This document shows, piece by piece, positions 17,275 through 24,390 of a stretch of DNA of 64,000 nt. The translations under genes were made by a program, and so were the position numbers. Positions within the stretch are counted from its first letter, which is position 1. Each line of letters starts with the position of its first letter. Source of the DNA: Planococcus lenghuensis (GTDB lineage Bacteria > Bacillota > Bacilli > Bacillales_A > Planococcaceae); NCBI RefSeq assembly GCF_001999905.1, contig NZ_CP019640.1, positions 982,501 through 1,046,500 on the forward strand, read 5' to 3'. The notes under the pieces were generated by a model. That model was not told the DNA's origin. It did no database searches and was given only the letters and a program-made list of their open reading frames with translations.

Positions 17275-18109
17275 AATTTTGTGCAGTGAGTTTTTTGCCT
17301 GTGAAAGGATGGATAAATGTCATTCGGAACGCATGGAGCTTGTAGGTTCCGGCTGAATCGGCGGCTCCGCCATACAGTTCATCACCGGTAATCGGATGGC
17401 CGATGGAGGCAAGATGAACCCGAATCTGATGCGTTCTGCCCGTATCAAGCGTCAGCCGTAGTTCAGTTGTTCCCTTGCGGCGCGCTGTCACGCTGTAATG
17501 CGTAATGGCGGGCTGGCCGGAAGGTGAAATGTGGCGCCGGGTCGGATGGTGACGGTCCCGGCCAATAGGGGCTGTGATTGTTCCGCCATTCTTTTGGATA
17601 TTCCCTTCAACTTCTGCCAGGTACTCCCGGGTGATTTGTCTGTCTTCGAGCATCCGGTCCAGTGCATTTTTGACAACCGGGTGTTTGGCGAACAGCACCA
17701 GGCCGGATGTACCTTGATCAAGCCGGTGCACGTGCTCGGCATAAGTTCCGCCATGAGCATGGACGTATCCAAGGACACCATTCAGCAATGTGCCGGATTG
17801 TCCAGGGTCATTCGGATGCGTCGGCATGCCTTTCGGTTTACAGGCAATGAGTAAATGATCGTCTTCAAATACAATCGATACATCAGGATTGGGTTCCGGA
17901 ACATGGGGAGAGACAGTATCAGCCAATTGGATGACCACCGGTGTCCCGGCAGCAAGGGGTTCGTTCCAGCGGATCGGTGTTTCGTCCGCATCCAGGATTC
18001 CTTTTGCCATGCGGAGTTCATGTACTTGTTTTTTGCTGAGCCGCCACTCATCCCGAAGCAATTGCTCGACGGTTAATCCCTCTGTCTGAATCGTATAAGT
18101 CCATTTCAT
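17273..18109 (-). CDS. RluA-family pseudouridine synthase
   Basis: This 278-residue protein is a RluA/RluD-family synthase that isomerises specific uridines in rRNA or tRNA to pseudouridine. The catalytic motif HRLDQGTSGLVLF (with the nucleophilic Asp), the preceding GMPTHPN, and the later TGRTHQIRVHLA are all present. The start at 18109 follows TAGGAGTG; upstream in-frame codons are not supported. The syntenic B. subtilis gene is yhcT. The protein ends abruptly at PFTGKKLTAQN, a few residues short of the usual family C terminus, and its TAA is formed at the very end of the repeat element at 16789-17274, which suggests that the insertion trimmed the tail. Confidence 0.9.
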   Translation of the reverse strand: MKWTYTIQTEGLTVEQLLRDEWRLSKKQVHELRMAKGILDADETPIRWNEPLAAGTPVVIQLADTVSPHVPEPNPDVSIVFEDDHLLIACKPKGMPTHPNDPGQSGTLLNGVLGYVHAHGGTYAEHVHRLDQGTSGLVLFAKHPVVKNALDRMLEDRQITREYLAEVEGNIQKNGGTITAPIGRDRHHPTRRHISPSGQPAITHYSVTARRKGTTELRLTLDTGRTHQIRVHLASIGHPITGDELYGGAADSAGTYKLHAFRMTFIHPFTGKKLTAQN

Positions 18110-18121
18110 GTAATCACTCCT

Positions 18122-18153
18122 AAAAAACGGATCATGCGCCATGCACATGATCC
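18122..18153 (-). terminator. Terminator after the thioredoxin-like gene
   Basis: GGATCATG pairs with CATGATCC and, read on the minus strand, is followed by GTTTTTT. It separates the bdb pair from the pseudouridine synthase gene. Confidence 0.85.
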
Positions 18154-18161
18154 ATTCCGGT

Positions 18162-18632
18162 TTAATTCAGTACGATTTCGTCAAAGAACCGGCGGATGTT
18201 TCCTTCCGGCTGGGAACCTTCCCAGCGCGCAACTTCTTCGCCGTTTTCATAATGGACTAAGGTCGGTGTTCCTTGAATCGCATATTCATCCCAACCTTGT
18301 TCAAATTCCCAGAGATTGTACTGGTCAACTTCAACATCCATTTCTTCAGCGACCGGCATGAGGATCGGTGTGGTTTCCTGGCAATGCGGACAAGTCGGAC
18401 TGAAATAATAAACCGTTGTCGGTTCACCGCTTGCGATTTTTTCATCCAGTTCATCCGGCAAGATGATGTTCTGGTAGTTTTCATCGTCCAGCTGGTCGAT
18501 GGTTTCCTGTTTCAGGTCATCGGTTCCGTACGGATTACCTGCAAGTTTTTCTTCATTTGCTGCATTATTCAAAAATATCAACAGTACGAATATGGCTACC
18601 ACCACAGCACCGATAATAAGCAGTTTTTTCAT
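18162..18632 (-). CDS. Membrane-anchored thioredoxin-like thiol-disulfide protein
   Basis: A 156-residue protein with one N-terminal membrane anchor (residues 4-21) and an extracytoplasmic thioredoxin fold. The active site is FSPTCPHCQET (Cys81 and Cys84), and GTPTLVHYENG carries the conserved cis-proline. A CPHC site is typical of oxidising Dsb/Bdb-type proteins. It lies 3 bases after the DsbB-like bdbC gene, so the two probably form a disulfide-introducing pair for exported proteins, with BdbC reoxidising this partner (inference from the known BdbC-BdbD system). No T-X-X-T or regulatory feature is seen in between. Confidence 0.88.
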   Translation of the reverse strand: MKKLLIIGAVVVAIFVLLIFLNNAANEEKLAGNPYGTDDLKQETIDQLDDENYQNIILPDELDEKIASGEPTTVYYFSPTCPHCQETTPILMPVAEEMDVEVDQYNLWEFEQGWDEYAIQGTPTLVHYENGEEVARWEGSQPEGNIRRFFDEIVLN

Positions 18633-18635
18633 GAA

Positions 18636-19058
18636 TTAGTCCTCCTTCAGTGTCTTCAGCACATAAATACTGGCACCAGCAATAATGCTAAACGCAATAA
18701 ATGCAAGAAACGGGATGGTGATGAATCCAAACCAGTTGATATACTGGCCGGTACACGGCACCTGACCGCAGAAGCTGGCGGAATCCTGCAGGAAGGCAAC
18801 TTTCTGAATGCCGTAATGATACAGGGAAATACCGCCTCCAGCCACAGACATGATCAGCGCTGTCAGTGCAATTCGCGGGTTTTTTTGAATATAGGCTACC
18901 CCCAACACAATTACGAGCGGATACATCAGTATACGCTGATACCAGCACAGTTCACACGGTAAATAATCGCGGACTTCCGAAAAATAAAGTGATCCCGCAG
19001 TGGCCACAAGTGCAGCTGCCCACATTAATAAGAGGGCATTTTCCTGGTGCTTCGTCAT
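18636..19058 (-). CDS. bdbC: Disulfide bond formation protein BdbC (DsbB family)
   Basis: A 140-residue integral membrane quinone-dependent thiol oxidase with four membrane helices. The two redox cysteine pairs expected of DsbB/BdbC are visible: CELC (Cys35, Cys38) in YLPCELCWYQRILMYPL, and Cys97/Cys102 in FCGQVPCTGQ. It passes electrons from its thioredoxin-like partner to menaquinone. The partner gene follows after 3 bases. Translation starts at ATG near 19058 with AGGAAGA upstream. It is divergent from yhcX. Confidence 0.94.
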   Translation of the reverse strand: MTKHQENALLLMWAAALVATAGSLYFSEVRDYLPCELCWYQRILMYPLVIVLGVAYIQKNPRIALTALIMSVAGGGISLYHYGIQKVAFLQDSASFCGQVPCTGQYINWFGFITIPFLAFIAFSIIAGASIYVLKTLKED

Positions 19059-19191
19059 CTGTCTTCCTCCGTTTCAGCAAATCAATCCATTCTAAATTAT
19101 AGTCTCCGCAGTGTCTGCAAGTAAAATAATTTTATTCGCAGGTCAAATTCCGCTATAATGAAGCGTGATCTTTTTGTAAAGGGGTGCTTTG

Positions 19192-20736
19192 ATGGCTGAA
19201 CAGTTTGATTTATCCGAATTTGAAGTAAGCATGATCATCCGCGAGATGACATTGATAGATGTGCCTGCCATTCTCGAAATGCAGAAGCACTGTTTTCCCG
19301 GCATGGTTCCGTGGAAAGAAGAGCAGCTGAGGAGTCATATTGATGTCTTCCCAGAAGGGCAACTGGTTGCGGAACTGGATGGAGAAGTCATTGGTTCCTG
19401 CTCGAGCCTCATTATAAATTTCGACGAGTACGATGACCGTCATTCGTGGGACGATGTAACGGATGAAGGATATATAACAAATCATAATCCCGATGGATAT
19501 AATCTGTATGGGATTGAAGTGATGGTAAACCCTGAATACCGCGGGATGAAAGTCGGCCAGCGTCTGTACGAGGCAAGAAAAGAGCTGGCACGCGAGATGA
19601 ACCTGAAATCTATCATCATCGGGGGCCGCATTCCGAATTACCATAAACATGCGGATGAGATGTCACCGCGTGAATATGTCGATGCCGTATCCCGCCATAA
19701 AATCTATGATCCAGTGCTGACGTTTCAGCTTATGAGCGGATTCCAGCTCATGCGCATCAATCCGAATTATTTGGAAGACGATCTGCAGAGTGGAACGTAC
19801 GCGACATTGATGGAATGGAATAATGTCGATTACCGCCCGGTTTCAAAACGTCATTTCAAGACGAGCCTGCCCGTGCGGATCTGTGTTGTCCAGTATCAGA
19901 TGCGGGCAATTTCCTCCTTCGAGGAACTGGCTAACCAATGTGAGTATTTCGTGGATGTGGCATCGGATGCACATTCCGACTTTGCCGTATTTCCGGAGAT
20001 TTTCACGACCCAGCTCATGTCGTTCCTCAATGAACCATCACCGGGTCTTGCCGTAAGGAAAGTGACGGACTTCACTGAGCAGTATATCGAGATGTTCACA
20101 GATCTTGCTGTCCGCTATAACGTGAATATCATTGGCGGTTCCCATTTTGTGAAGGAAGAAAATGACGAAATTTACAACATCGCATACCTGTTCCGCCGGG
20201 ATGGGTCAATCGAGAAGCAATATAAAATCCACATTACGCCAAATGAACGCAAATGGTGGGGGATTTCTGCCGGTGATTCGGTTCGTGTCTTTGATACAGA
20301 CTGTGGTAAGATCGCCATCCAGATTTGCTATGATATCGAATTCCCTGAACTGGCGCGCATTGCGACAGACATGGGGGCAAATATCATCTTCACACCATTC
20401 TGTACAGAAGACCGCCAAGGCTATTTGCGTGTTCGTTATTGCTCGCAGGCCCGGGCTGTGGAAAATCAGATTTATACCGTAATTTCCGGCACGGTCGGGA
20501 ACCTGCCACAGACGGAAAACATGGATATTCAGTATGCCCAGTCCGGCATCTTCGCTCCATCCGATTTTGAATTTGCCCGTGACGGTATCGTCGGGGAAAC
20601 AAATCCGAATCTTGAGATGGTGCTGATCGGCGATGTGGACCTGGAAATCCTCCGGCGCCAGCGTCAGGCAGGCACTGTCAAGCAATTGCGTGACCGCCGT
20701 CATGACGTTTACCGCATTGAGTATATGAAAGACTGA
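19192..20736 (+). CDS. yhcX: GNAT acetyltransferase fused to a carbon-nitrogen hydrolase (YhcX)
   Basis: A 514-residue two-domain protein matching B. subtilis YhcX. Residues about 15-190 form a GNAT acetyltransferase with the acetyl-CoA segment NPEYRGMKVGQRLYEAR. Residues about 220-490 form a nitrilase-superfamily amidohydrolase whose catalytic triad residues lie in FPEIF (Glu), the YKIHITPNE region (Lys) and IQICYDIEFPE (Cys). In B. subtilis a role in amide metabolism has been proposed but not settled. ATG at 19192 follows GGGGTG; the TTG just before it is not needed. A TATAAT at 19154-19159 is a likely -10 element. Terminator at 20743. Confidence 0.93.
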   Translation: MAEQFDLSEFEVSMIIREMTLIDVPAILEMQKHCFPGMVPWKEEQLRSHIDVFPEGQLVAELDGEVIGSCSSLIINFDEYDDRHSWDDVTDEGYITNHNPDGYNLYGIEVMVNPEYRGMKVGQRLYEARKELAREMNLKSIIIGGRIPNYHKHADEMSPREYVDAVSRHKIYDPVLTFQLMSGFQLMRINPNYLEDDLQSGTYATLMEWNNVDYRPVSKRHFKTSLPVRICVVQYQMRAISSFEELANQCEYFVDVASDAHSDFAVFPEIFTTQLMSFLNEPSPGLAVRKVTDFTEQYIEMFTDLAVRYNVNIIGGSHFVKEENDEIYNIAYLFRRDGSIEKQYKIHITPNERKWWGISAGDSVRVFDTDCGKIAIQICYDIEFPELARIATDMGANIIFTPFCTEDRQGYLRVRYCSQARAVENQIYTVISGTVGNLPQTENMDIQYAQSGIFAPSDFEFARDGIVGETNPNLEMVLIGDVDLEILRRQRQAGTVKQLRDRRHDVYRIEYMKD

Positions 20737-20742
20737 GCAGTA

Positions 20743-20772
20743 AGCCGCTTCTTTTATAGAGGCGGTTTTTTG
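20743..20772 (+). terminator. Terminator after yhcX
   Basis: CCGCTTCT pairs with AGAGGCGG (one G-U) followed by TTTTTT. Confidence 0.87.
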
Positions 20773-20775
20773 TAT

Positions 20776-20806
20776 AAAAAAATCGTGCAGATCATAATCT
20801 GCACGA
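20776..20806 (-). terminator. Terminator after the RsgA-type gene
   Basis: A 10-bp stem TCGTGCAGAT/ATCTGCACGA with CATA loop; on the minus strand it is followed by TTTTTTT. Confidence 0.9.
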
Positions 20807-20812
20807 CGTGGT

Positions 20813-21868
20813 TCAACGCTTTTTCACCGGACGTTTCCGATTATCTTTTGTGATTTGCTTCCATTTATTCCGTTCGGCTTTTTGAGCAGCAGCATCGTTC
20901 TTACGTTCGAGATGGGCAAGTTCCCGCTGTAATTTCACGTAGCTTAGGTACCGGTCAAGGGATAATGTGCCGTCAGTCAATGCTTCCTGAATTGCACAGC
21001 CTGGTTCATTCGTGTGGCCGCAATTCCGAAAGCGGCACATCTCCGCCAAATTTTCAATGTCTGAAAACCCGGCGCTTACGCCGCCTGAACTGTCCCATAG
21101 CTGAAATTCCCGCATGCCGGGCGTATCGATCAGCAGGCCGCCATCGGGCAGAAGAATCAGTTCCCGGTGGGTAGTCGTATGTCGGCCTTTACTGTCATCT
21201 GTCCGGATGTCCTGTACGGCCATGGCCTCATTGCCGGAAAGTGCATTGATCAATGATGACTTTCCAACACCTGAAGAACCCAGCAAGGCACCTGTTTTAC
21301 CTGCGGAAAGCAGTTCCTGCAAGGAAGCGATTCCTTCACCGGTAATGCTGCTGACTGTGTGTACAGGCACGCCGAATGCCACGGTCTCAACTTCCTGAAT
21401 GTAAGGTGTGGGATCCGGACACTGGTCTTTTTTCGTCAGGACAACGACCGGATTCGCTCCGGAATCCCATGCAGCCAGCAAATACCGTTCCAGCCGGCGA
21501 AGACTGAAATCGTGATTCAAGGACATGACGAGAAATACATAATCCACATTGACCACGATTAATTGGATTTCTGTTGTTTCGCCTGCAATTTTACGTGAAA
21601 ACTGAGATTTTCGCGGCAGCACGGCATGGATGATTCCCCGTTCTTCGCCTGGCATCTGTTCCGCCATCACCCAGTCGCCGACTGCTGGAAACTCCTCACG
21701 TGTCCGCCCGTGCCGGTACTTGCCGGATACCGAACAGAGCCATTCGCCGTCATTGGTGACGACCCGGTACAAATGCTTATGTTCAAGTAAAATCCGCCCC
21801 GGCTGCCCGGGTGCTGAAATTTGGGGTAAATGGTTGTCTGTCCAGCCATATTGTTCAATTCGATTCAA
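20813..21868 (-). CDS. rsgA: RsgA-type circularly permuted ribosome-associated GTPase
   Basis: A 351-residue GTPase of the RsgA/YjeQ family, which binds the 30S subunit late in its assembly. The permuted G-motif order is seen: TKKD (G4), then GSSGVGKSSL (G1), and DTPGMREF (G3), after an N-terminal OB fold. The C-terminal zinc knuckle is CRFRNCGHTNEPGC. The basic tail (from QKAERNKW onward) is typical of RNA binding. The start is TTG with ACAGGAGG upstream. This form is longer than B. subtilis YloQ (RsgA, 298 residues), so it may be a second paralogue, with the main rsgA elsewhere in the genome. Confidence 0.88.
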   Translation of the reverse strand: MNRIEQYGWTDNHLPQISAPGQPGRILLEHKHLYRVVTNDGEWLCSVSGKYRHGRTREEFPAVGDWVMAEQMPGEERGIIHAVLPRKSQFSRKIAGETTEIQLIVVNVDYVFLVMSLNHDFSLRRLERYLLAAWDSGANPVVVLTKKDQCPDPTPYIQEVETVAFGVPVHTVSSITGEGIASLQELLSAGKTGALLGSSGVGKSSLINALSGNEAMAVQDIRTDDSKGRHTTTHRELILLPDGGLLIDTPGMREFQLWDSSGGVSAGFSDIENLAEMCRFRNCGHTNEPGCAIQEALTDGTLSLDRYLSYVKLQRELAHLERKNDAAAQKAERNKWKQITKDNRKRPVKKR

Positions 21869-21896
21869 TGTGATTTCCTCCTGTTAACTGAATGTG

Positions 21897-21935
21897 AAAA
21901 ACCCATGGCTGCACAAATCGCAGTCCATGGGTTTT
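21897..21935 (-). terminator. Terminator of the 21.9-22.1 kb small transcript
   Basis: A 12-bp stem (AAAACCCATGG type) extended by CTGC/GCAG, followed on the minus strand by TTTTT. It ends the transcript that starts near 22092. Confidence 0.85.
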
Positions 21936-21975
21936 CCTCAGTCAACCGGTATTCTTCGCATAGAGAAGAAGCGTA

Positions 21976-22065
21976 TCAGAAACGATACACGGCAGGGAAT
22001 AGCATGTGCTGGATTTGCGTCTTGTTCTGAACAACTGCACAATTAACCACTGATGCAATAGCCAT
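21976..22065 (-). CDS. Small ORF (29 aa) on an independent short transcript
   Basis: The reading frame encodes MAIASVVNCAVVQNKTQIQH followed by MLFPAVYRF. GAGGTGGGG lies five bases before the ATG, a consensus promoter lies just upstream (22099-22127), and a strong terminator follows at 21897. The unit is about 190 nt from start site to terminator. The peptide is hydrophobic with one cysteine; I recognise no family. The same RNA could instead be a regulatory small RNA with an incidental ORF. Confidence 0.5.
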   Translation of the reverse strand: MAIASVVNCAVVQNKTQIQHMLFPAVYRF

Positions 22066-22098
22066 AATTCCCCACCTCTTTCTTCTTAAGATAAATCA

Positions 22099-22127
22099 AA
22101 CATACTGTACGGTGTGCAGTGTGTCAA
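22099..22127 (-). promoter_or_regulatory. Consensus sigma-A promoter for the small transcript
   Basis: On the minus strand a perfect TTGACA (22122-22127) is followed by exactly 17 bases and TATGTT (22099-22104). The predicted start is near 22092, about 27 bases before the small ORF. Confidence 0.75.
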
Positions 22128-22151
22128 GGACCAAAATGAAAAAAACAGCGG

Positions 22152-22181
22152 ATTGTTTACCGGGAAATGCAGCGGGTATAA
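22152..22181 (+). promoter_or_regulatory. Putative promoter for acidic lipoprotein 1
   Basis: TTGTTT (22152-22157), 18-base spacer, TATAAA (22176-22181), placed about 40 bases before the lipoprotein start codon. Confidence 0.5.
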
Positions 22182-22222
22182 ATCTGTATGGAATACAGGG
22201 CCGATAGAAAGGGGTGTTTGGA

Positions 22223-22459
22223 TTGGCGGAAGCTAAATGGATCCGGCTTGGTGCTGCAGCTTTTCTCTCAATGGGATTTCTTGCAGGCTGTGCTGAAGGA
22301 GACGAACCGGTTGAAGAAGAGCCGGTGGAAGATGAAGTGACAGAAGATGAAACAGTTGAAGATGAAAATGTGGAACTTGAAGAAGAGGCAGGTACTGAAG
22401 GGGAAGAAGAAGGAGAAGTCATCAACGAAGGTGAAGACGAGGAAGAGGTCATCGAGTAG
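22223..22459 (+). CDS. Acidic micro-lipoprotein 1 (78 aa)
   Basis: A 78-residue precursor with a lipoprotein signal peptide AEAKWIRLGAAAFLSMGFLA ending in lipobox LAGC with Cys23. The mature 56 residues are almost only Glu, Asp, Val, Thr, Gly and Pro, with more than half acidic and no Lys or Arg. The TTG start at 22223 is chosen because AAAGGGGTG is well placed and because it gives a signal peptide of exactly the same length (Cys23) as in the two following paralogues. The protein should be anchored to the outer face of the membrane as a highly negative tail. Function unknown; cation binding is a guess. Confidence 0.8.
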   Translation: MAEAKWIRLGAAAFLSMGFLAGCAEGDEPVEEEPVEDEVTEDETVEDENVELEEEAGTEGEEEGEVINEGEDEEEVIE

Positions 22460-22528
22460 GACCAGAGAAATGCTATGAAAATCACGTTTAGAAATGCGCA
22501 ACTTGGGAAATACATGTTGTAGGAAAGC

Positions 22529-22558
22529 CTAATATTTATTTCGCGAAATAAATATTAG
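22529..22558. repeat. Perfect 30-bp AT-rich palindrome
   Basis: Positions 22529-22543 are the exact reverse complement of 22544-22558, centred on TTTCGCGAAA. It lies 70 bases after lipoprotein 1 and 30 bases before lipoprotein 2. It could act as a factor-independent terminator (the arm is followed by AAAAAC rather than T), an operator, or an mRNA stabiliser. Confidence 0.85.
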
Positions 22559-22588
22559 AAAAACTGATTATTCGAAGGAGGATTTTTT

Positions 22589-22720
22589 ATGTGGAAATCA
22601 AAATGGGCACGACTTGCAGCAGTAGGTTTTGTATCAATCGGCGTACTTGGTGCTTGTGCTGAAGAGGAACCTGTCGAAGAAGAAGAAGTGCTTGAAGAGG
22701 AAGAAGAAGTAGTAGAGTAA
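22589..22720 (+). CDS. Acidic micro-lipoprotein 2 (43 aa)
   Basis: A 43-residue precursor with signal peptide WKSKWARLAAVGFVSIGVLG and lipobox LGAC (Cys23). The mature chain has just 21 residues, of which 13 are glutamate, and no basic residue. The ATG follows GAAGGAGG at good distance, and a T-tailed terminator comes 15 bases after the stop codon. It is too short for routine annotation yet shares the signal-peptide pattern KWxRL..A...S.GxL.xC with its two neighbours, which supports it as a real gene. Function unknown. Confidence 0.8.
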   Translation: MWKSKWARLAAVGFVSIGVLGACAEEEPVEEEEVLEEEEEVVE

Positions 22721-22734
22721 GCGAGATGAGGACT

Positions 22735-22758
22735 GGGGCCATGCCGGCCCTTTTTTTT
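22735..22758 (+). terminator. Terminator after micro-lipoprotein 2
   Basis: GGGCC-ATGCC-GGCCC followed by eight T residues. Confidence 0.88.
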
Positions 22759-22784
22759 ATCAGGAAGTTGAAAGGATGATTGCA

Positions 22785-22949
22785 GTGGTAAAAGCCAAAT
22801 GGATGAAATTAGGAGCTGCGGCAGTTCTTTCAATGAACGTGCTTGCCGCCTGCGGAGACCCGGGCGAACAGGAAGAGGTTGATGTCCCGGAAGTCGATGA
22901 TGATGAAGAGGTTGAAGAAGAAGTGGAAGAAGATCCGGACGCAGAATAA
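22785..22949 (+). CDS. Acidic micro-lipoprotein 3 (54 aa)
   Basis: A 54-residue precursor with signal peptide VKAKWMKLGAAAVLSMNVLA and lipobox LAAC (Cys23). Of the 32 mature residues, 19 are Asp or Glu and none is Lys or Arg. The GTG start at 22785 is preferred over the ATG nine bases upstream, because GAAAGGATG is then correctly spaced and the signal peptide matches its paralogues exactly. It has its own terminator at 22962. With lipoproteins 1 and 2 it forms a tandem family beside a convergent CDF metal exporter gene. Function unknown. Confidence 0.78.
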   Translation: MVKAKWMKLGAAAVLSMNVLAACGDPGEQEEVDVPEVDDDEEVEEEVEEDPDAE

Positions 22950-22961
22950 TAGACCATCAAG

Positions 22962-22987
22962 AAAGGGCCGCAAATGGCCCCTTTTTT
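22962..22987 (+). terminator. Terminator after micro-lipoprotein 3
   Basis: AAAGGGCC with GGCCC(C)TTT around a six-base loop, followed by TTTTTT. Confidence 0.85.
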
Positions 22988-23128
22988 AATGGCAGGAAAC
23001 AGCACGTTGCGGAACGCAAGGGGAAGCCCAGTCAGTTCGTGCCAAACTGACAGCATTGGCGGACAGCCGGGAGTTCCTGCTCTGAACCGTTTGCCCGCAC
23101 ACTAAGTGAGGAGGGGACTGCGGGTCCA

Positions 23129-24007
23129 TTATTCCTCCTGCGGGAAGAAAGGCTCAATATGCACATGAATAATGCAGGCGGGATTTACCCGATGAATTTT
23201 TTGTTCGATTTCTTCTGTAATGCGATGACTCTGCACAACATTTAAAGAAGGATCAACTTCAACAGTCAAATCGACAAACATTGTATTGCCATGTGTGCGA
23301 CCTTTGAAGTCCCGCAGCACCAACACACCCGGAACTTTGCGGATCAGAAAAGATAATGTCTCCACTTCATCTTCATCAAATCCGTCTGTCAGCGCATGAA
23401 CTGCTTCCCTGAAAATATCCACGGCTGTTTTAAGGATAATGAGTGCAACCAGTATAGCTGTGATGGCATCAAGAATCGGAAAACCTAAAACGGCACCCGT
23501 AATACCGATTCCGGCTCCGATTGAGACAAGTGCATCCGAGCGATTATCATATGCAGCGGCTTTAACTGCTGAACTGTCAATTTGCCTGCTGAGCTTAATA
23601 TTAAAGCGGTACACACCATACATAATAACTGCACTGAAAAAAGCGACAGCAGCAGTAAAGAAAGAAGGGATTTCATCGGTCGGATGCAGTAAGTTCATGA
23701 AAGCTGAATACAGTACCTGCAATCCGATCAGTCCCATGACGAAAGACGCAAACAACGAGGAAATGGTTTCGGCCCGCAAGTGTCCGTAATGATGATTCTC
23801 GTCAGGTGGCCGCTGGGATATCCGGAGACCGATCAGAACAGCGACAGATGCGATGATGTCTGACAAGTTATTGAATCCATCCGCCCGCAGTGCTTCTGAA
23901 TCTCCGGTGTAGCCGGCAATCAGCTTGACAGCACTCAAAAAAAGGTAAGCTCCGATCGACAGCCAGGCTCCTTTTTCCCCTTTGCGTAAATTTTCATACT
24001 GGTCCAT
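23129..24007 (-). CDS. Cation diffusion facilitator family metal exporter
   Basis: A 292-residue CDF transporter with six membrane helices and a C-terminal cytoplasmic metal-sensing domain. CDF proteins export Zn2+, Mn2+, Fe2+ or Co2+ in exchange for protons. The site-A residues lie in LRADGFNNLSDI (TM2, near residue 42) and AAAYDNRSDALVS (TM5, near 155). An Asn/Asp-rich site of this kind is typical of the YeaB/YdfM (MneS/MneP) manganese branch rather than the His-containing zinc branch (inference). The start follows AAAGGAGG. Its 5' leader contains a repeated sequence able to form alternative hairpins. Confidence 0.9.
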   Translation of the reverse strand: MDQYENLRKGEKGAWLSIGAYLFLSAVKLIAGYTGDSEALRADGFNNLSDIIASVAVLIGLRISQRPPDENHHYGHLRAETISSLFASFVMGLIGLQVLYSAFMNLLHPTDEIPSFFTAAVAFFSAVIMYGVYRFNIKLSRQIDSSAVKAAAYDNRSDALVSIGAGIGITGAVLGFPILDAITAILVALIILKTAVDIFREAVHALTDGFDEDEVETLSFLIRKVPGVLVLRDFKGRTHGNTMFVDLTVEVDPSLNVVQSHRITEEIEQKIHRVNPACIIHVHIEPFFPQEE

Positions 24008-24040
24008 CAGGATTTCCTCCTTTCAATATCGGCTGACATA

Positions 24041-24187
24041 TGAAAACGGCTCACTAAGGAGCCGTTTTCAGCAAATCATCGTACTAGAGGTCATACTGTT
24101 TATCATAGAAGATTTGAAGCGGAAAAACAAATATGTCAAACATAGAAATGGACCATTAGATAATCAACGAACAGTGAAAACGGCTCA
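24041..24187 (-). promoter_or_regulatory. CDF gene leader with mutually exclusive hairpins
   Basis: The 13-bp sequence TGAAAACGGCTCA occurs at 24041-24053 and again at 24175-24187, with its inverted form GAGCCGTTTTC(A) at 24059-24070 between. In RNA from the minus strand the middle segment can pair with either flank, giving two alternative stems, one directly before the ribosome binding site. The architecture resembles an attenuator, but I recognise no known riboswitch. Confidence 0.45.
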
Positions 24188-24390
24188 GCAATAAGAAGGA
24201 TATACACATAGAAATTTTATAAGTATCGCTGATGCTGTCCCTGTTTCATTTGGTGGGCCGGCTGATTTCCCGATTGCAGTTGCGGCAGTTGGAATGGTAG
24301 TCTGATTTAGACGGCTGTCGGGGATAACTTACGCTTCACGACGGTGCTTGGTGCTTGTTATAGGCAGTTATAGGATAAGGAGGAACAGGA
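24188..24390. other. Intergenic stretch before kynU, no clear gene
   Basis: I see no gene with a start site here. A 36-codon open frame ending at 24305 contains hydrophobic, protein-like text (ADAVPVSFGGPADFPIAVAA) but no start codon or ribosome binding site, so it is at best a gene remnant. The last 30 bases carry TTATAGGCAGTTATAGG and the kynU ribosome binding site. Confidence 0.4.

Noticed and set aside
20813-21868. Calling this gene the sole canonical rsgA
   Set aside because: The family is clear, but the length and location differ from B. subtilis yloQ (in the prpC-prkC cluster), so a paralogue remains possible.
22096-23056. Serine-rich frames on the minus strand opposite the micro-lipoproteins
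   Set aside because: They are the antisense of GAA/GAG-rich codons (Glu read backwards gives Ser/Phe) and lack start signals.
24195-24305. Protein-like frame ADAVPVSFGGPADFPIAVAA before kynU
   Set aside because: No start codon or ribosome binding site; only noted as a possible remnant in the intergenic entry.
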